This document shows positions 53,259-62,602 of a stretch of 64,000 nt of DNA, one piece after another. The notes below the pieces were generated by a model that searched no databases, was not told the DNA's origin, and saw only the letters and a program-made list of their open reading frames with translations. Numbering within the stretch: position 1 is the stretch's first letter; every line of letters starts with the position of its first letter. Made by a program: the position numbers and the translations under genes. The stretch is from positions 992,001 to 1,056,000 of the forward strand of contig NZ_WMDZ01000001.1 of assembly GCF_021735935.1 (NCBI RefSeq). The letters run 5' to 3'. The stretch comes from Sulfitobacter sp. M39. Its GTDB lineage: Bacteria > Pseudomonadota > Alphaproteobacteria > Rhodobacterales > Rhodobacteraceae.

Positions 53259-53861
53259 TTATGATGCTGGCCGAACCAGATAGTCGCCCGAGCCGCGCCG
53301 CACCAATTTATAACTGTCTTCTTGATCCGGGATCGTAACAGAGTTTTCCGATTTTGCGAGTGCTAAGCGCAAATTGTCACGGATTGCGTCACTTTCGCCA
53401 TTATCGAGCGCATAGGCCTTGCGAAAGGTCAGCTGGGCTTCGGCGAGTTTGCCGCGCTCCATCAACACAACGCCGAGATTATTCCAGACCTCGGGATGGG
53501 CTGCGTCCTTTTCTACAGCGTCGCGCAGCAGCTTTTCCGCCTGACCCAATCGCCCCAGCCCAAGGTTGGCGCTGCCCAGTCCCGACAGGATTTCGGCGTC
53601 CAACTGGGAGGCGAGCGCGGCACGGTTGAAGGCGCGGATGGCCAGTTCGTATTCACCCGCGCGCATGAGACGGTGGGCGACCTCTACCCCGTCTTCGGCG
53701 TCCTTGCGGGTGTTGACACCGGGGGCAAAGGGGTTGTCAGGGCTGGCGCGCTTGCCCCCAAACGCGGAAAGACCGCCTGCAGAGCAAGCGGCCAATCCAG
53801 CGATCAGGGTCATACTAAGCGCGAGCCTAAAGGGTAACGCGCGCTTGGGAATGTGGATCAT
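53259..53861 (-). CDS. tadD: TadD-like TPR lipoprotein 2
   Basis: The product is 200 aa with signal sequence and C26 as lipidation residue (L-A-A-C-S). TPR units occupy about 58-165 (A-H-R-L-M-R-A-G-E-Y-E-L-A, W-N-N-L-G-V-V-L-M). The length is that of classical TadD. Confidence 0.85.
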   Translation of the reverse strand: MIHIPKRALPFRLALSMTLIAGLAACSAGGLSAFGGKRASPDNPFAPGVNTRKDAEDGVEVAHRLMRAGEYELAIRAFNRAALASQLDAEILSGLGSANLGLGRLGQAEKLLRDAVEKDAAHPEVWNNLGVVLMERGKLAEAQLTFRKAYALDNGESDAIRDNLRLALAKSENSVTIPDQEDSYKLVRRGSGDYLVRPAS

Positions 53862-53869
53862 GCAGAGCC

Positions 53870-54826
53870 TTACTGACCTAGTTTGGTAATGTTCATCACC
53901 GATGGCGCGACCAGAATGATCAGCAGCGGAGGAACGGTCAGCATCATTGTGGCAAGTGTCATCTTGGTTGGCAACTTGTTTGCGGCTTCTTCCGCGCGCA
54001 TCACGCGTTTGTCGCGCATCTCGGCGGCATAGACCCGCAGCGCGTCGGCGATGGATGTCCCGAAGGCGGCGGATTGTACCAGCACCGTCACAAAGGACGA
54101 CACATCTTGCACGCCGCAGCGTTCGCCCATGGCGTTCAGCACGCTGACCTTGTCTTTACCGGCCTTCATCTCATAGGCGACGATTTCGAACTCTTCCGCC
54201 AGCGCAGGGTAGGAGGCGCGCAATTCGCGGGCCACGCGGACGATACATTGATCAAGCGACTGGCCGGCTTCGACGCAGACGAGCATCATGTCCAGCGCAT
54301 CGGGGAAACCGCGTGTGATCTCCTCTTTCCGCTCGGCGACGCGGCGGGTCACCCAATAGCGGGGCAGGAAATATCCGATGCCGCCGGGGCCCACGGTATA
54401 CAGCATCATCTTGTTGGTGGTCATGCCTTCGCCGCCGCCAAGGAAGTTGATGTAGACGGTGCCGATCACAAGCCCGGCAATACCAAGCGCCATCTGGGCG
54501 AAGTGAAAGAACCGTACCGCATCGCGCGAGCTATAGCCCGCCTGACGGAGCAGCAGCGCCTTGGCGCTTAGCTCTTCCACGTCTTCGGGTTCAAGGAACT
54601 TGGCGAATTTTTGCAGCTTCTCGTTGCGGTCCGACTGGCGCAGGCGCTGTTGCTTGCCTGCATCGGCAGCCTCGGTCTGGCTACGTTTGAGCTTGGCCAA
54701 AGGGTCTTCGGGCTGGCGCAGGATCATGACAAGCGTTGCGCCCACCATGGTCAGGCCCAATGCGCCCAGAATGGCGATCCAGCCCATGGGGCCAAGTGCG
54801 GTGTCGAGTGAGTTGAGGAAATTCAC
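53870..54826 (-). CDS. tadC: Tad pilus platform protein TadC
   Basis: The product is 318 aa, type II secretion F domain, with hydrophobic helices near the N-terminus, at about 110-150 and at the C-terminus (M-T-L-A-T-M-M-L-T-V-P-P-L-L-I-I-L). The motif V-C-V-E-A-G-Q-S-L-D-Q-C is typical. With TadB it forms the inner-membrane platform. Twelve bases separate it from tadB. Confidence 0.92.
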   Translation of the reverse strand: MNFLNSLDTALGPMGWIAILGALGLTMVGATLVMILRQPEDPLAKLKRSQTEAADAGKQQRLRQSDRNEKLQKFAKFLEPEDVEELSAKALLLRQAGYSSRDAVRFFHFAQMALGIAGLVIGTVYINFLGGGEGMTTNKMMLYTVGPGGIGYFLPRYWVTRRVAERKEEITRGFPDALDMMLVCVEAGQSLDQCIVRVARELRASYPALAEEFEIVAYEMKAGKDKVSVLNAMGERCGVQDVSSFVTVLVQSAAFGTSIADALRVYAAEMRDKRVMRAEEAANKLPTKMTLATMMLTVPPLLIILVAPSVMNITKLGQ

Positions 54827-54838
54827 AGTGAGGCCCCC

Positions 54839-55801
54839 TTAGACTTTGATATCGGTCAGCTTGCGCATGACGATGAGGTTAAGCGACAGGAACAGGACAA
54901 CCGCGATACAGCCGGGGATGAACAGCGGATGGGTCATGACTTCGTCATAGTAATGCGGGTCACCGAGTTTGATCACGATCAGCGCGACAACGGGGAAGGC
55001 TGACAGAAACTTGCCCGACCATTTCGCTTCAGCCGTGATGGCGCGCACGCGGCGGAACAGACGGAAGCGGGCGCGAATGACTTTGGCCAGCCCTGCAAGG
55101 ATTTCGGCAAGGTTACCGCCCGATTGCTGCTGGATGGTCACAGCCACGGCGAGGAAGCGCAAATCCTGCATATCAAGCCGTTCGGCCATATCCTTCAGCG
55201 CCTCGCCAATGTCGCGGCCATAGGCGGTTTCATCGGCGATCACGCCGAATTCCGACGCCAGCGGGTCCTGGATTTCCTTGGACACGATAGAGATCGCGCT
55301 GGTGAAAGGGTGGCCCACGCGCAGCGACCGCACCATAAGTTCCACCGCGTCAGGCAGCTGCTCTTCGATCATGTCCATACGCTTTTTCGCTTTGGACGAG
55401 ATCCAGAAAAATACGGCCCCGACACCGATCCCGACAGAGATCAGGATACGCACGGGCACTTCGGTATTGGTGCCGATGGTCAGCCCCAGAAAGGCGACGA
55501 CCGAGAGGCCGGCCATGATCATGATCAGCTGTTTCGGCGCAAAGGCGATCGCGGCCTTTTGTGCTTTCTCGGCGAGCAGGGAATAGACCGGAATGGATTT
55601 GTTATCCATGTGCTGCTGCATTTCCTTGCGCAGCTTGTCCAGAACCTCTTCGCGGCCCGCGCCTTTTTCCAGCATTTCAAGCCGGCGGTTGACCTTGCTG
55701 TTGAGGCTGATGGATTTACCGAAAGCGACCAGATACAGCCCTTCGACCAGCACAAGGACACCGACGAAGATCAGGCCATAGATAATGGGTTCTGCACTCA
55801 T
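54839..55801 (-). CDS. tadB: Tad pilus platform protein TadB
   Basis: The product is 320 aa, with GspF domain (S-L-R-V-G-H-P-F-T-S-A-I and R-V-R-A-I-T-A-E) and helices at about 5-27, 95-135 and 270-310. It is the partner of TadC. Confidence 0.92.
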   Translation of the reverse strand: MSAEPIIYGLIFVGVLVLVEGLYLVAFGKSISLNSKVNRRLEMLEKGAGREEVLDKLRKEMQQHMDNKSIPVYSLLAEKAQKAAIAFAPKQLIMIMAGLSVVAFLGLTIGTNTEVPVRILISVGIGVGAVFFWISSKAKKRMDMIEEQLPDAVELMVRSLRVGHPFTSAISIVSKEIQDPLASEFGVIADETAYGRDIGEALKDMAERLDMQDLRFLAVAVTIQQQSGGNLAEILAGLAKVIRARFRLFRRVRAITAEAKWSGKFLSAFPVVALIVIKLGDPHYYDEVMTHPLFIPGCIAVVLFLSLNLIVMRKLTDIKV

Positions 55802-55813
55802 GATTGATAATCC

Positions 55814-57259
55814 TTACTTGACCACAACGGGTTCATAGATCGACGATGGCAGGTCATAGCCCCACATCTTGAAACGTTCAGAGAAGTGGCTGCGCACGCC
55901 GGTGCCGGTGAAGTGGCCGATGATCTTGTTTTCGGGCGTCAGGCCGACGCGCTGGAAACGGAAGATTTCCTGCATAGAGATCACGTCGCCCTCCATGCCA
56001 GTGATTTCGGTGATCGAGGTCATGCGGCGCGACCCGTCCTGCAAGCGCGACGCCTGTACGATCAGGTTCACAGCCGACGAAATCTGGCTGCGGACCGCTT
56101 TGAGCGGCATTTCGATACCGGCCATGGCGATCATGTTTTCCAGACGGCTGACACCATCGCGGGCAGAGTTGGCGTGGATCGTGGTCATCGACCCATCGTG
56201 GCCGGTGTTCATGGCTTGCAGCATGTCGATCACTTCCTCGCCGCGCGTCTCGCCGACGATGATCCGGTCAGGACGCATCCGCAGGGCGTTTTTCAGACAG
56301 TCGCGCGGGGATACCTCGCCCTTGCCTTCAACGTTGGGCGGGCGGCTTTCCATGCGGCCCACGTGGGTCTGTTGCAGCTGAAGTTCGGCGGTGTCTTCGA
56401 TAGTCAGGATACGTTCATCGTTGGCAATAAACGATGACAGCGCGTTCAGCGTGGTGGTTTTACCAGAGCCCGTACCGCCCGAGACGATGATATTCAGACG
56501 GGTGGCCACGGCGGCTTGCAGATAGGCGGCCATCTCTTCCGAGAAGGCCCCAAAGCTTACCAGATCATCAATGCCCAGTTTGTCTTTCTTAAACTTACGA
56601 ATGGAGACAAGGCTGCCGTCCACGGCAATCGGCGGGACCATAGCGTTGAAACGCGAGCCGTCTTTCAAGCGCGCATCGACATAAGGGTTGCTTTCATCGA
56701 CGCGACGGCCAACGGCGGAAACGATCTTGTCGATGATCCGCAGCAAGTGCTTTTCGTCTTTGAAGGTCACGTCGGTCAGCTGCAGTTTACCCGCGCGTTC
56801 AACAAAGATCTGTTGCGGGCCATTAACCAGAATATCGTTGACGCTGTCGTCTTTCAGCAGCGTTTCCAGCGGGCCAAGTCCAGTCACCTCGTCATACAGT
56901 TCCGAGTTCAGTTGAACGCGATCCTCGCGGTTCAACACGATGGATTTCTCGGCCAGAATCTCGGTCGAGATTTCGTTGATCTCGCTGCGCAGATCCTGTT
57001 CCGAGGCGTGTTCAAGGGCGGCGAGGTTCAGGTTCTCAAGCAGGGCACGGTGCAGCTCGAGCTTGATGTCGCTCATGCGTTGCTTGCGCTTCACGTCGCG
57101 ATCCTGCGGGGCGGCGGTTGCGGCCTGGGCCACGCGGCGCATGCTGGAAGGCTTGGGCGCGACCGCTTCTTCGGGCTGTTGCTGGGGCGCGGGAGCTTTC
57201 GCCTTTGGGGCGGGGGTGGCTACGGCAACGTCACCTGGCTTTTTATACTTCGAGAACAT
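55814..57259 (-). CDS. cpaF: Tad pilus assembly ATPase CpaF/TadA
   Basis: The product is 481 aa. An Ala/Pro/Lys-rich leader (1-40) precedes the secretion ATPase. Walker A is [10 protein letters not shown], with I-E-D-T-A-E-L, the [15 protein letters not shown] Walker B/Asp-box region, and H-A-N-S-A-R-D. It drives pilus polymerisation (and retraction) as a hexamer. Confidence 0.94.
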   Translation of the reverse strand: MFSKYKKPGDVAVATPAPKAKAPAPQQQPEEAVAPKPSSMRRVAQAATAAPQDRDVKRKQRMSDIKLELHRALLENLNLAALEHASEQDLRSEINEISTEILAEKSIVLNREDRVQLNSELYDEVTGLGPLETLLKDDSVNDILVNGPQQIFVERAGKLQLTDVTFKDEKHLLRIIDKIVSAVGRRVDESNPYVDARLKDGSRFNAMVPPIAVDGSLVSIRKFKKDKLGIDDLVSFGAFSEEMAAYLQAAVATRLNIIVSGGTGSGKTTTLNALSSFIANDERILTIEDTAELQLQQTHVGRMESRPPNVEGKGEVSPRDCLKNALRMRPDRIIVGETRGEEVIDMLQAMNTGHDGSMTTIHANSARDGVSRLENMIAMAGIEMPLKAVRSQISSAVNLIVQASRLQDGSRRMTSITEITGMEGDVISMQEIFRFQRVGLTPENKIIGHFTGTGVRSHFSERFKMWGYDLPSSIYEPVVVK

Positions 57260-57298
57260 CTGAATACTCTTTCTAAATTATCTGGCGCTTGGGCCGGA

Positions 57299-58537
57299 TC
57301 AGGCGGCTTTGGCTTCGTCAGCCTTGAGGTCGTGGATAGAAGACGCGAGCTTTGCGATCTCGCGGCGTAGCGGGTTTTTGGCGGCAGTATTGGCGAGCGG
57401 CAGACCGTGGTCGTTGGCCTGCGTCACCTGCTTGCCGCCATCAGGCAGCTGCACGTCGATGGAAATACCAAGGCTTTCTGCCATCCGTTTGACCCGCGCT
57501 TTGGCGTTAAGGTCGGTAAATTTCGGCGCGCGGTTCATGACATAGCGCAGCTTTTCGACCGGCAGCTCTTCGGATTGCAGCGCGCGTTTGAAACGCAGGG
57601 CGTTTTGGGCGCAGCGCATATCCAGTTCGAGCATGGCAAAATAGACATGCGCATTGCTCAGCACGGTTTCGGTCCATTGCACCAGCGTCGACGGCATATC
57701 GACAACAACGTAGTCGAACTGGTTGCGCGCCATATCCAGAATCCGCGTCACATCTTCCGAGGTGATCAGATCAAGCGGCAGCATGTCAGCGGGGGCGGTC
57801 AGCACCTGAAGCGTGTCTTCATAGGTCAGTAACGCCTGACCAAAGCTTTCCTCGTCCATCTCGTCTGTCTCGATCAGCATGTCATAGACAACTTCGCGGC
57901 GCGGCAGGTCCAGATAGGTCGCCACGGCCCCGAACTGCAGATCGAGATCCAGCAGGCAGACCTTTGGCGGGTTCTTTTTGTCGGAGGTCGCCAGTTCCCA
58001 CGCCAGATTAACGGCCATGCTGGTCGCACCGGTGCCACCGGCCAACCCATGTACCACGATCACAGCGCCGTCTTTATCGGCACCGGGTTTCAGCTTGGGC
58101 CCTGCCTCGACGTGTTCGGCTGTGGGCTCGGGCCCTGCGCGCAGACGTTCGATGGTCGCCGCCAATTCGCCTTCGGGCAGCGGGTAGGGGACGAATTCAT
58201 CCGCACCCTGACGCAACAGGGAATGGAGCGAGGCCGGAGACATGTCTTCGGCGATCAGGATTACTTTGATATGACGGGATTTCGCCTGCGAGATGATTTC
58301 GGACATCATCGGCAGGTTCTCTTCGTCCTCGGAATCAAGCGCGAGTGCAATCAGCTCGAGCGTCGCCGCTTCGGGCTGGCTGAAAAAAGCGAGGCTTTCA
58401 GAAAAGCCGAGATCACCCCAGGCTTCGCCCAAAGCTGATTCCATATCCTCGATCAGCAGGTCAAAGTTCTGTACATCACGGCTGACAGTGCAGGCGATGA
58501 TCTGTGGTGCGTCAATCTGTGGCATACTGCTGCTCAT
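57299..58537 (-). CDS. cpaE: Tad pilus localisation protein CpaE/TadZ
   Basis: The product is 412 aa. It has an N-terminal receiver-like domain (about 10-130) without a clear phosphorylation centre and a ParA/MinD-like ATPase (G-L-A-G-G-T-G-A-T-S-M-A at about 165, V-V-D-M-P). CpaE positions the Tad machine at a pole. It is the first gene of a unit after the terminator at 58753-58788. Confidence 0.9.
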   Translation of the reverse strand: MSSSMPQIDAPQIIACTVSRDVQNFDLLIEDMESALGEAWGDLGFSESLAFFSQPEAATLELIALALDSEDEENLPMMSEIISQAKSRHIKVILIAEDMSPASLHSLLRQGADEFVPYPLPEGELAATIERLRAGPEPTAEHVEAGPKLKPGADKDGAVIVVHGLAGGTGATSMAVNLAWELATSDKKNPPKVCLLDLDLQFGAVATYLDLPRREVVYDMLIETDEMDEESFGQALLTYEDTLQVLTAPADMLPLDLITSEDVTRILDMARNQFDYVVVDMPSTLVQWTETVLSNAHVYFAMLELDMRCAQNALRFKRALQSEELPVEKLRYVMNRAPKFTDLNAKARVKRMAESLGISIDVQLPDGGKQVTQANDHGLPLANTAAKNPLRREIAKLASSIHDLKADEAKAA

Positions 58538-58752
58538 ACCTAAACTTCCCCTTCTACTCTTTGGGGCGCGGCAAGGGCTGATCGGGCGTCGCCCTGTTCT
58601 CTGCCTTGCGGTCCCCTGCGTCAGACCACGGTGGCCGGGCGCAACTGTCCTATTGCAGTGAATATCCCTGCCAAGTTGGGCAAGATTGGGGCTAAATAGT
58701 TTCTATTGTTTGGTCTTTTGAAACGATCCGCAGTGATTTGCCGTATTGAAAC

Positions 58753-58788
58753 GCAAAAGGCCCGACCGTCAGCGACGATCAGGCCCTT
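58753..58788 (-). terminator. Terminator between the ompA-like gene and cpaE
   Basis: On the minus strand a 12-bp stem (GGCCTGATCGTC / GACGGTCGGGCC, with two G-T pairs) is followed by TTTT, about 20-55 bases after the OmpA-like stop. Confidence 0.75.
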
Positions 58789-58809
58789 CTCGAGGTATCT
58801 GTTATCCGG

Positions 58810-59496
58810 TTATTCCGTCGCTGTACCAGTAGCAGCGGCACCGCCCGTTAGCTGAGTCGGTGGCACGGCGCTGGCAACGTAATCGCGATAGATGATCTGC
58901 GCGTATTTGCCGTCCAGAACGGTGGGATGACGCCCGACAAAGCCGCTGACTTCGGTCACTGTGCGACGGTTCGCCCGTGCACGGCCCTGTGTCACGATCA
59001 ACGGCTGTGTTTCGCCAAAGGAAACAACGGCCTCAAGACGGCTGCGGCTGATGCCTTGTGTTGACAGATACGCAACAACGGATTGTGCTCGGCGCAGACC
59101 CAACGCTTTGTTGTAGCTGTTTGATCCGACGGCATCGGTATGGCCATACACGCGGAAGCGGACCTCGGGGAACTGGCGGATCCATCCCGCTTGGCGCCGC
59201 AGCACAGCCTGCGCGGCCCCGTCCAGCTGGGCCGAGTTAAAGGCAAAGGTCACCGTGGATTCGACTTCGCCGGCAAAGCGGTTGGCCAGATCGAAGGTGT
59301 ACTGGCGTTCGCCTGTCATCACCAAACGGTTGTTCAGCGTGGCGTTTCCAAAGGTGCCTAGATCGGTCAGGGATCCTGCTTCGCGGTGGAACTGGGTGTA
59401 GACCGGATCAGGGCTGCTGGCACAGCCTGCCACGGTCATCGCCAATGCGGCGCATAACCCGGTGATTTTGCCTGTCGAAGGGATCGCTGATGTCAT
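58810..59496 (-). CDS. OmpA-family lipoprotein of the tad locus
   Basis: The product is 228 aa from ATG 59496 (MTSAIPSTGKITGLCAALAM), with a lipobox at C25 (V-A-G-C). The OmpA-like peptidoglycan-binding domain (about 90-195) shows V-Y-G-H-T-D-A-V-G-S-N-S-Y-N-K-A-L and R-A-R-A-N-R-R. It probably anchors the secretin to peptidoglycan. It is 5 bases after cpaC. Confidence 0.85.
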   Translation of the reverse strand: MTSAIPSTGKITGLCAALAMTVAGCASSPDPVYTQFHREAGSLTDLGTFGNATLNNRLVMTGERQYTFDLANRFAGEVESTVTFAFNSAQLDGAAQAVLRRQAGWIRQFPEVRFRVYGHTDAVGSNSYNKALGLRRAQSVVAYLSTQGISRSRLEAVVSFGETQPLIVTQGRARANRRTVTEVSGFVGRHPTVLDGKYAQIIYRDYVASAVPPTQLTGGAAATGTATE

Positions 59497-59500
59497 CTGA

Positions 59501-60940
59501 TCAATCCAATACATAGCCATATGACCCGCTAAAGTCCTGCTTGGCAACCTCGCCAGCCGCCCCTTTGGTGGGCGCTGTGCTGCCTTTGGACGTGCGACCT
59601 GACAGGAACAATTCGCTTTCCGTGGGCGGTTTGATCCGGTCGGTGGGCAGGGCCAATGCCTCGCCACGGGTGGGGGTCACGAGGTGGGCGGTGATGATGA
59701 TCACCAGCTCGGACTGGCTGCGCTGATAGTTCGCGCTGCGGAACAACGCGCCCAATACAGGCACATCGCCGATCCAGGGCAACTGGCTGGAGTTATCGGT
59801 AAAATCGTCGGTCAGCAGGCCCGCGATCGCAAAGCTTTCGCCGTCGCGCATTTCAACCGTGGTCGAGGTTTCGCGGCGGGTGAAGGCCGAGATGTCGAAA
59901 CCATTGCCCAAGGACACGCTGTTGCTGGCGTCAATCGCCGACACAGCGGCTTTGAGTTCGAGGTTGATCAGGTCTTTATCCACGACACGGGGGATAAAGC
60001 TCATCTCTACGCCGAAGGGTTTGTACTGCACCGAAATCTGGTCGCCGGTCTGGGCGACAGGCACGGGGTATTCGCCACCGGCAAGGAACGTCGCCTCTTG
60101 CCCGGACAGCGCGACGAGGTTCGGTTCGGCAAGGAAGCGTACGGCACCCTTCTGCTCTAGGGCTTCAAGCAGCAGCCCGACTTGGGTGGACCCTGCGTTA
60201 AAGCCGAACAGTAACGCGCCTGCGTTGCTGTTGGACGCAGGTGTCGTGCCGCCAAGAGAGTTTGCAATCGCGGCCGATGTGTTCGTTGTATTTGTGCCGC
60301 CGTTGATCGCAAGATCGTTGCCCACCAACCCGTTCAACGCGAGCGACGCGCTCAGGGATTTGGAGACAGATCGGCTCATCTCGGCAAAGCGGACTTTCAT
60401 CATCACCTGCTGGATGCCACCGACGCTCATCAGGTTGGAGACGCGTTCTGGCGCGTAGCGTTCGGCCAGATCAAGGGCGCGCTGCAGGCGTTGGGTCGAT
60501 GACACGATGCCCGATAGGACGATACCGTCGTTGGCCGTGCGCACTTCGATCTTTTCGCCGGGCAGGATCTGCCGCAGGCGTTCTTTGAATTCAGAGACAT
60601 CCGCCGCAACGCGCACATCCACGTTGGTGATCAGCTGACCGGCCGCATCCAGCAGGGTCAGCGTGGTCAGGCCAGGGGATTTGCCCAGCACATAGATGGT
60701 GCGATCGGAGAGGGATGAAATATCGGCGATCCCCGGGTTGGCGATGCTAAGCTCGGCAAAGGGGATGTCGCTTTCAACCACAACCGCGCGGTTCATCGGG
60801 ACTTCCAACACACGGTTGGTGCCCTTCTTGACCACGCGGAGCGTGTTGGCCTGCGCGTCGATCGGCGCAGTCAATGCAAATGGCATCGCGCCAATGGTCA
60901 GTCCCAATAGGGCTGCTTTAATAAACTTATCGATTTTCAT
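59501..60940 (-). CDS. cpaC: Tad pilus secretin CpaC/RcpA
   Basis: The product is 479 aa from ATG 60940, with signal peptide (cleavage near A-Q-A-N-T), a BON-like domain (D-V-S-E-F-K-E-R-L-R) and the secretin core (F-L-A-E-P-N-L-V-A-L-S-G, Y-K-P-F-G-V-E-M-S-F-I-P-R-V, S-E-L-V-I-I-I-T-A). It forms the outer-membrane channel for the pilus. Confidence 0.93.
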   Translation of the reverse strand: MKIDKFIKAALLGLTIGAMPFALTAPIDAQANTLRVVKKGTNRVLEVPMNRAVVVESDIPFAELSIANPGIADISSLSDRTIYVLGKSPGLTTLTLLDAAGQLITNVDVRVAADVSEFKERLRQILPGEKIEVRTANDGIVLSGIVSSTQRLQRALDLAERYAPERVSNLMSVGGIQQVMMKVRFAEMSRSVSKSLSASLALNGLVGNDLAINGGTNTTNTSAAIANSLGGTTPASNSNAGALLFGFNAGSTQVGLLLEALEQKGAVRFLAEPNLVALSGQEATFLAGGEYPVPVAQTGDQISVQYKPFGVEMSFIPRVVDKDLINLELKAAVSAIDASNSVSLGNGFDISAFTRRETSTTVEMRDGESFAIAGLLTDDFTDNSSQLPWIGDVPVLGALFRSANYQRSQSELVIIITAHLVTPTRGEALALPTDRIKPPTESELFLSGRTSKGSTAPTKGAAGEVAKQDFSGSYGYVLD

Positions 60941-61084
60941 GTGACCTGCCTTTGTGATCACGCCTCAAAATAGGGTCTTTGCGCCCGCCGTTTGCGACAC
61001 TGTGCGGTCCTTTGCGTTTTTTTGCAAGAATCAATGACAGGGGGGGGCGGGTATATGTGGATTAACAGCAACATATCCGAAATG

Positions 61085-61116
61085 GCAAAACGCCGCGCAA
61101 AGTGATGCGCGGCGTT
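61085..61116 (-). terminator. Terminator after cpaB
   Basis: AACGCCGCGC and GCGCGGCGTT (61089-61098, 61107-61116) form a perfect 10-bp stem. The minus strand continues TTTTGCC. It is 36 bases after the cpaB stop and 145 bases before cpaC. Confidence 0.75.
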
Positions 61117-61151
61117 GCTGAGGTCCGTATTTGCCCTGCCTGACAAGCAGA

Positions 61152-62015
61152 TCAGTTGGTGCAGGGGATCGGGATTTCGACCACTTCGGCACCACGGCGG
61201 GTCCGGATGGTGCAGACTTTTTCGGTAGTCGTTTCGACTTTGATCGTCTCTTCTGTCAGGCCCAGCAAGCGGCGCTGGTCGACTTCGATCTCGGCGGCGA
61301 CGGTGTCATCCTCTGCCCCGACGAGCGAGAGGGACAAGTCACCCGTCGATTGCGCCTGTGCCAATGCGGCAACTTGATAGGGCTGAACTGCTACAGTCAC
61401 AGTATTCGCAATGGCCGCTTCGCTGCGTTCACCGCCGGCGCTTTGGTCGATCGCGATGATCTTGACGCCTGCCTCGATCAGTTTGGTCACGTCTCCGGTG
61501 TCGGCGCGGTCGTTGCCGCCTCGGTTGATGCGGCCGGTCCAGTAGACATCGACACGGTCACCGGGGCGCAGGAAGCCCGAGACGCCGCTTGATACATCGA
61601 CGCGGATCGCGAAAGCACGGCTGCCCCGTTCCAGCTGCGAGGTGAGGCCGGTATCGGCACCGGGTTCGGTCACCTTCACCGCCATAATGGCTTCGTCTTT
61701 TTCCATCGCACGCAGCACGACACGCAGGTCATCGCTGTTTTCGGGGAAAAGCGCTGCGTCTTCGATAAACGTGCCTTCGGGGATCGCATTTTCAGGCCAG
61801 TTCACCTGCCGCACATCTTCGCGGGTCAGGCGCTGCCCGTACTTCAGCGGCCCGTTGGCCACATATACACCAACCGTTGGCACAATCTGTGCCAAAGCCT
61901 CTTGGGCCTGTTGGTTGGCGCGTTGATATTCACTGATGCGGCCCTTTGCTAGATACACAGCACCACCTGCCAAAGCGATACCGGCGAGCAGGACCAGTCC
62001 AAAAACCATCCGCAT
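61152..62015 (-). CDS. cpaB: Tad pilus assembly protein CpaB/RcpC
   Basis: The product is 287 aa, with an N-terminal membrane helix (M-R-M-V-F-G-L-V-L-L-A-G-I-A-L-A-G-G) and tandem SAF domains (about 45-225), including L-R-P-G-D-R-V-D-V-Y-W-T. The C-terminus has two cysteines (V-C-T-I and I-P-C-T-N) that could form a disulfide. It supports the secretin and regulates Flp glycosylation or assembly. Confidence 0.9.
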   Translation of the reverse strand: MRMVFGLVLLAGIALAGGAVYLAKGRISEYQRANQQAQEALAQIVPTVGVYVANGPLKYGQRLTREDVRQVNWPENAIPEGTFIEDAALFPENSDDLRVVLRAMEKDEAIMAVKVTEPGADTGLTSQLERGSRAFAIRVDVSSGVSGFLRPGDRVDVYWTGRINRGGNDRADTGDVTKLIEAGVKIIAIDQSAGGERSEAAIANTVTVAVQPYQVAALAQAQSTGDLSLSLVGAEDDTVAAEIEVDQRRLLGLTEETIKVETTTEKVCTIRTRRGAEVVEIPIPCTN

Positions 62016-62145
62016 GTTACTTACCTCTCTTGAGTGTGTGCCGGTCCCAGGACACGGCGCGAAACTTATACCAATGGATAGGCGGTGATTGTGTTCAGAC
62101 TATGGATAATCCGCGACCAAGCTGGGTCATTATGGGGGGCTTGGG

Positions 62146-62319
62146 TTAGATGTCGCCCGGCGTCTGGGTCATCACCCTGTCTGCTAGATCCACAGTTCCG
62201 GAAGTCATGCTGACGACAATGAGAACCGCCAGAGATACCACCGCCGCGCATAAAACAACCCAGTCAACTGTGACCGCACCGCTTGGGCTTCGCCAGAATT
62301 TGATAAGCTTCGAGAGCAT
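62146..62319 (-). CDS. Second, 57-residue Flp-type pilin
   Basis: This short gene starts at ATG 62319, with AAGG seven bases upstream, and ends TAA at 62146-62148. The first 20 residues are MLSKLIKFWRSPSGAVTVDW, followed by VVLCAAVVSLAVLIVV. Gly14 and the following AVTVDWVVL align exactly with the main pilin at 62411-62602, so the same peptidase should process it. The mature part is about 43 residues, shorter and more hydrophobic than the main pilin. It is probably a minor or tip pilin. It is separated from flp by a strong terminator. Confidence 0.75.
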   Translation of the reverse strand: MLSKLIKFWRSPSGAVTVDWVVLCAAVVSLAVLIVVSMTSGTVDLADRVMTQTPGDI

Positions 62320-62343
62320 TGTTTTGCCTTGCGTGATGAAGGT

Positions 62344-62385
62344 CTAAAAAAACTGGCCGCATTCTGTCGAGCAGAATGCGGCCAG
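62344..62385 (-). terminator. Strong terminator after flp
   Basis: CTGGCCGCATTCTG and its perfect complement (62353-62366, 62372-62385) form a 14-bp stem with a 5-base loop. On the minus strand TTTTTTTAGACC follows. It would end most flp transcripts and keep downstream tad genes lower. Confidence 0.9.
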
Positions 62386-62410
62386 CGAAATTTCGTGGTG
62401 TGACGAACGC

Positions 62411-62602
62411 TTAGCCGCCGATGCTGCCAGGGTTTTGTGTCCCCATGTAGGAGTTGGTTTTCGATGTCAGGTTGGAAGCGCCTGTTTCGATCGAGGAGTA
62501 AGCTGCGACGGCCAGGCCAACGACGGCGGCGGTCAGAACAACCCAGTCAACAGTCACAGCGCCGGATTCGTCGTTTTTGAAGTTCTTGATAAAGTTCATC
62601 AT
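62411..62602 (-). CDS. flp: Flp-type major pilin
   Basis: The product is 63 aa from ATG 62602 (ATG 62599 possible), with GGAGG eight bases upstream. MMNFIKNFKNDESG is the leader, cleaved after Gly14; the mature chain begins AVTVDWVVLTAAVVGLAVA. Positions +5/+6 are D-W instead of the usual E-Y of Flp pilins. A short polar tail (E-T-G-A-S-N-L-T-S-K-T-N-S-Y) follows the helix. It is the probable fibre subunit. Confidence 0.88.
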   Translation of the reverse strand: MMNFIKNFKNDESGAVTVDWVVLTAAVVGLAVAAYSSIETGASNLTSKTNSYMGTQNPGSIGG

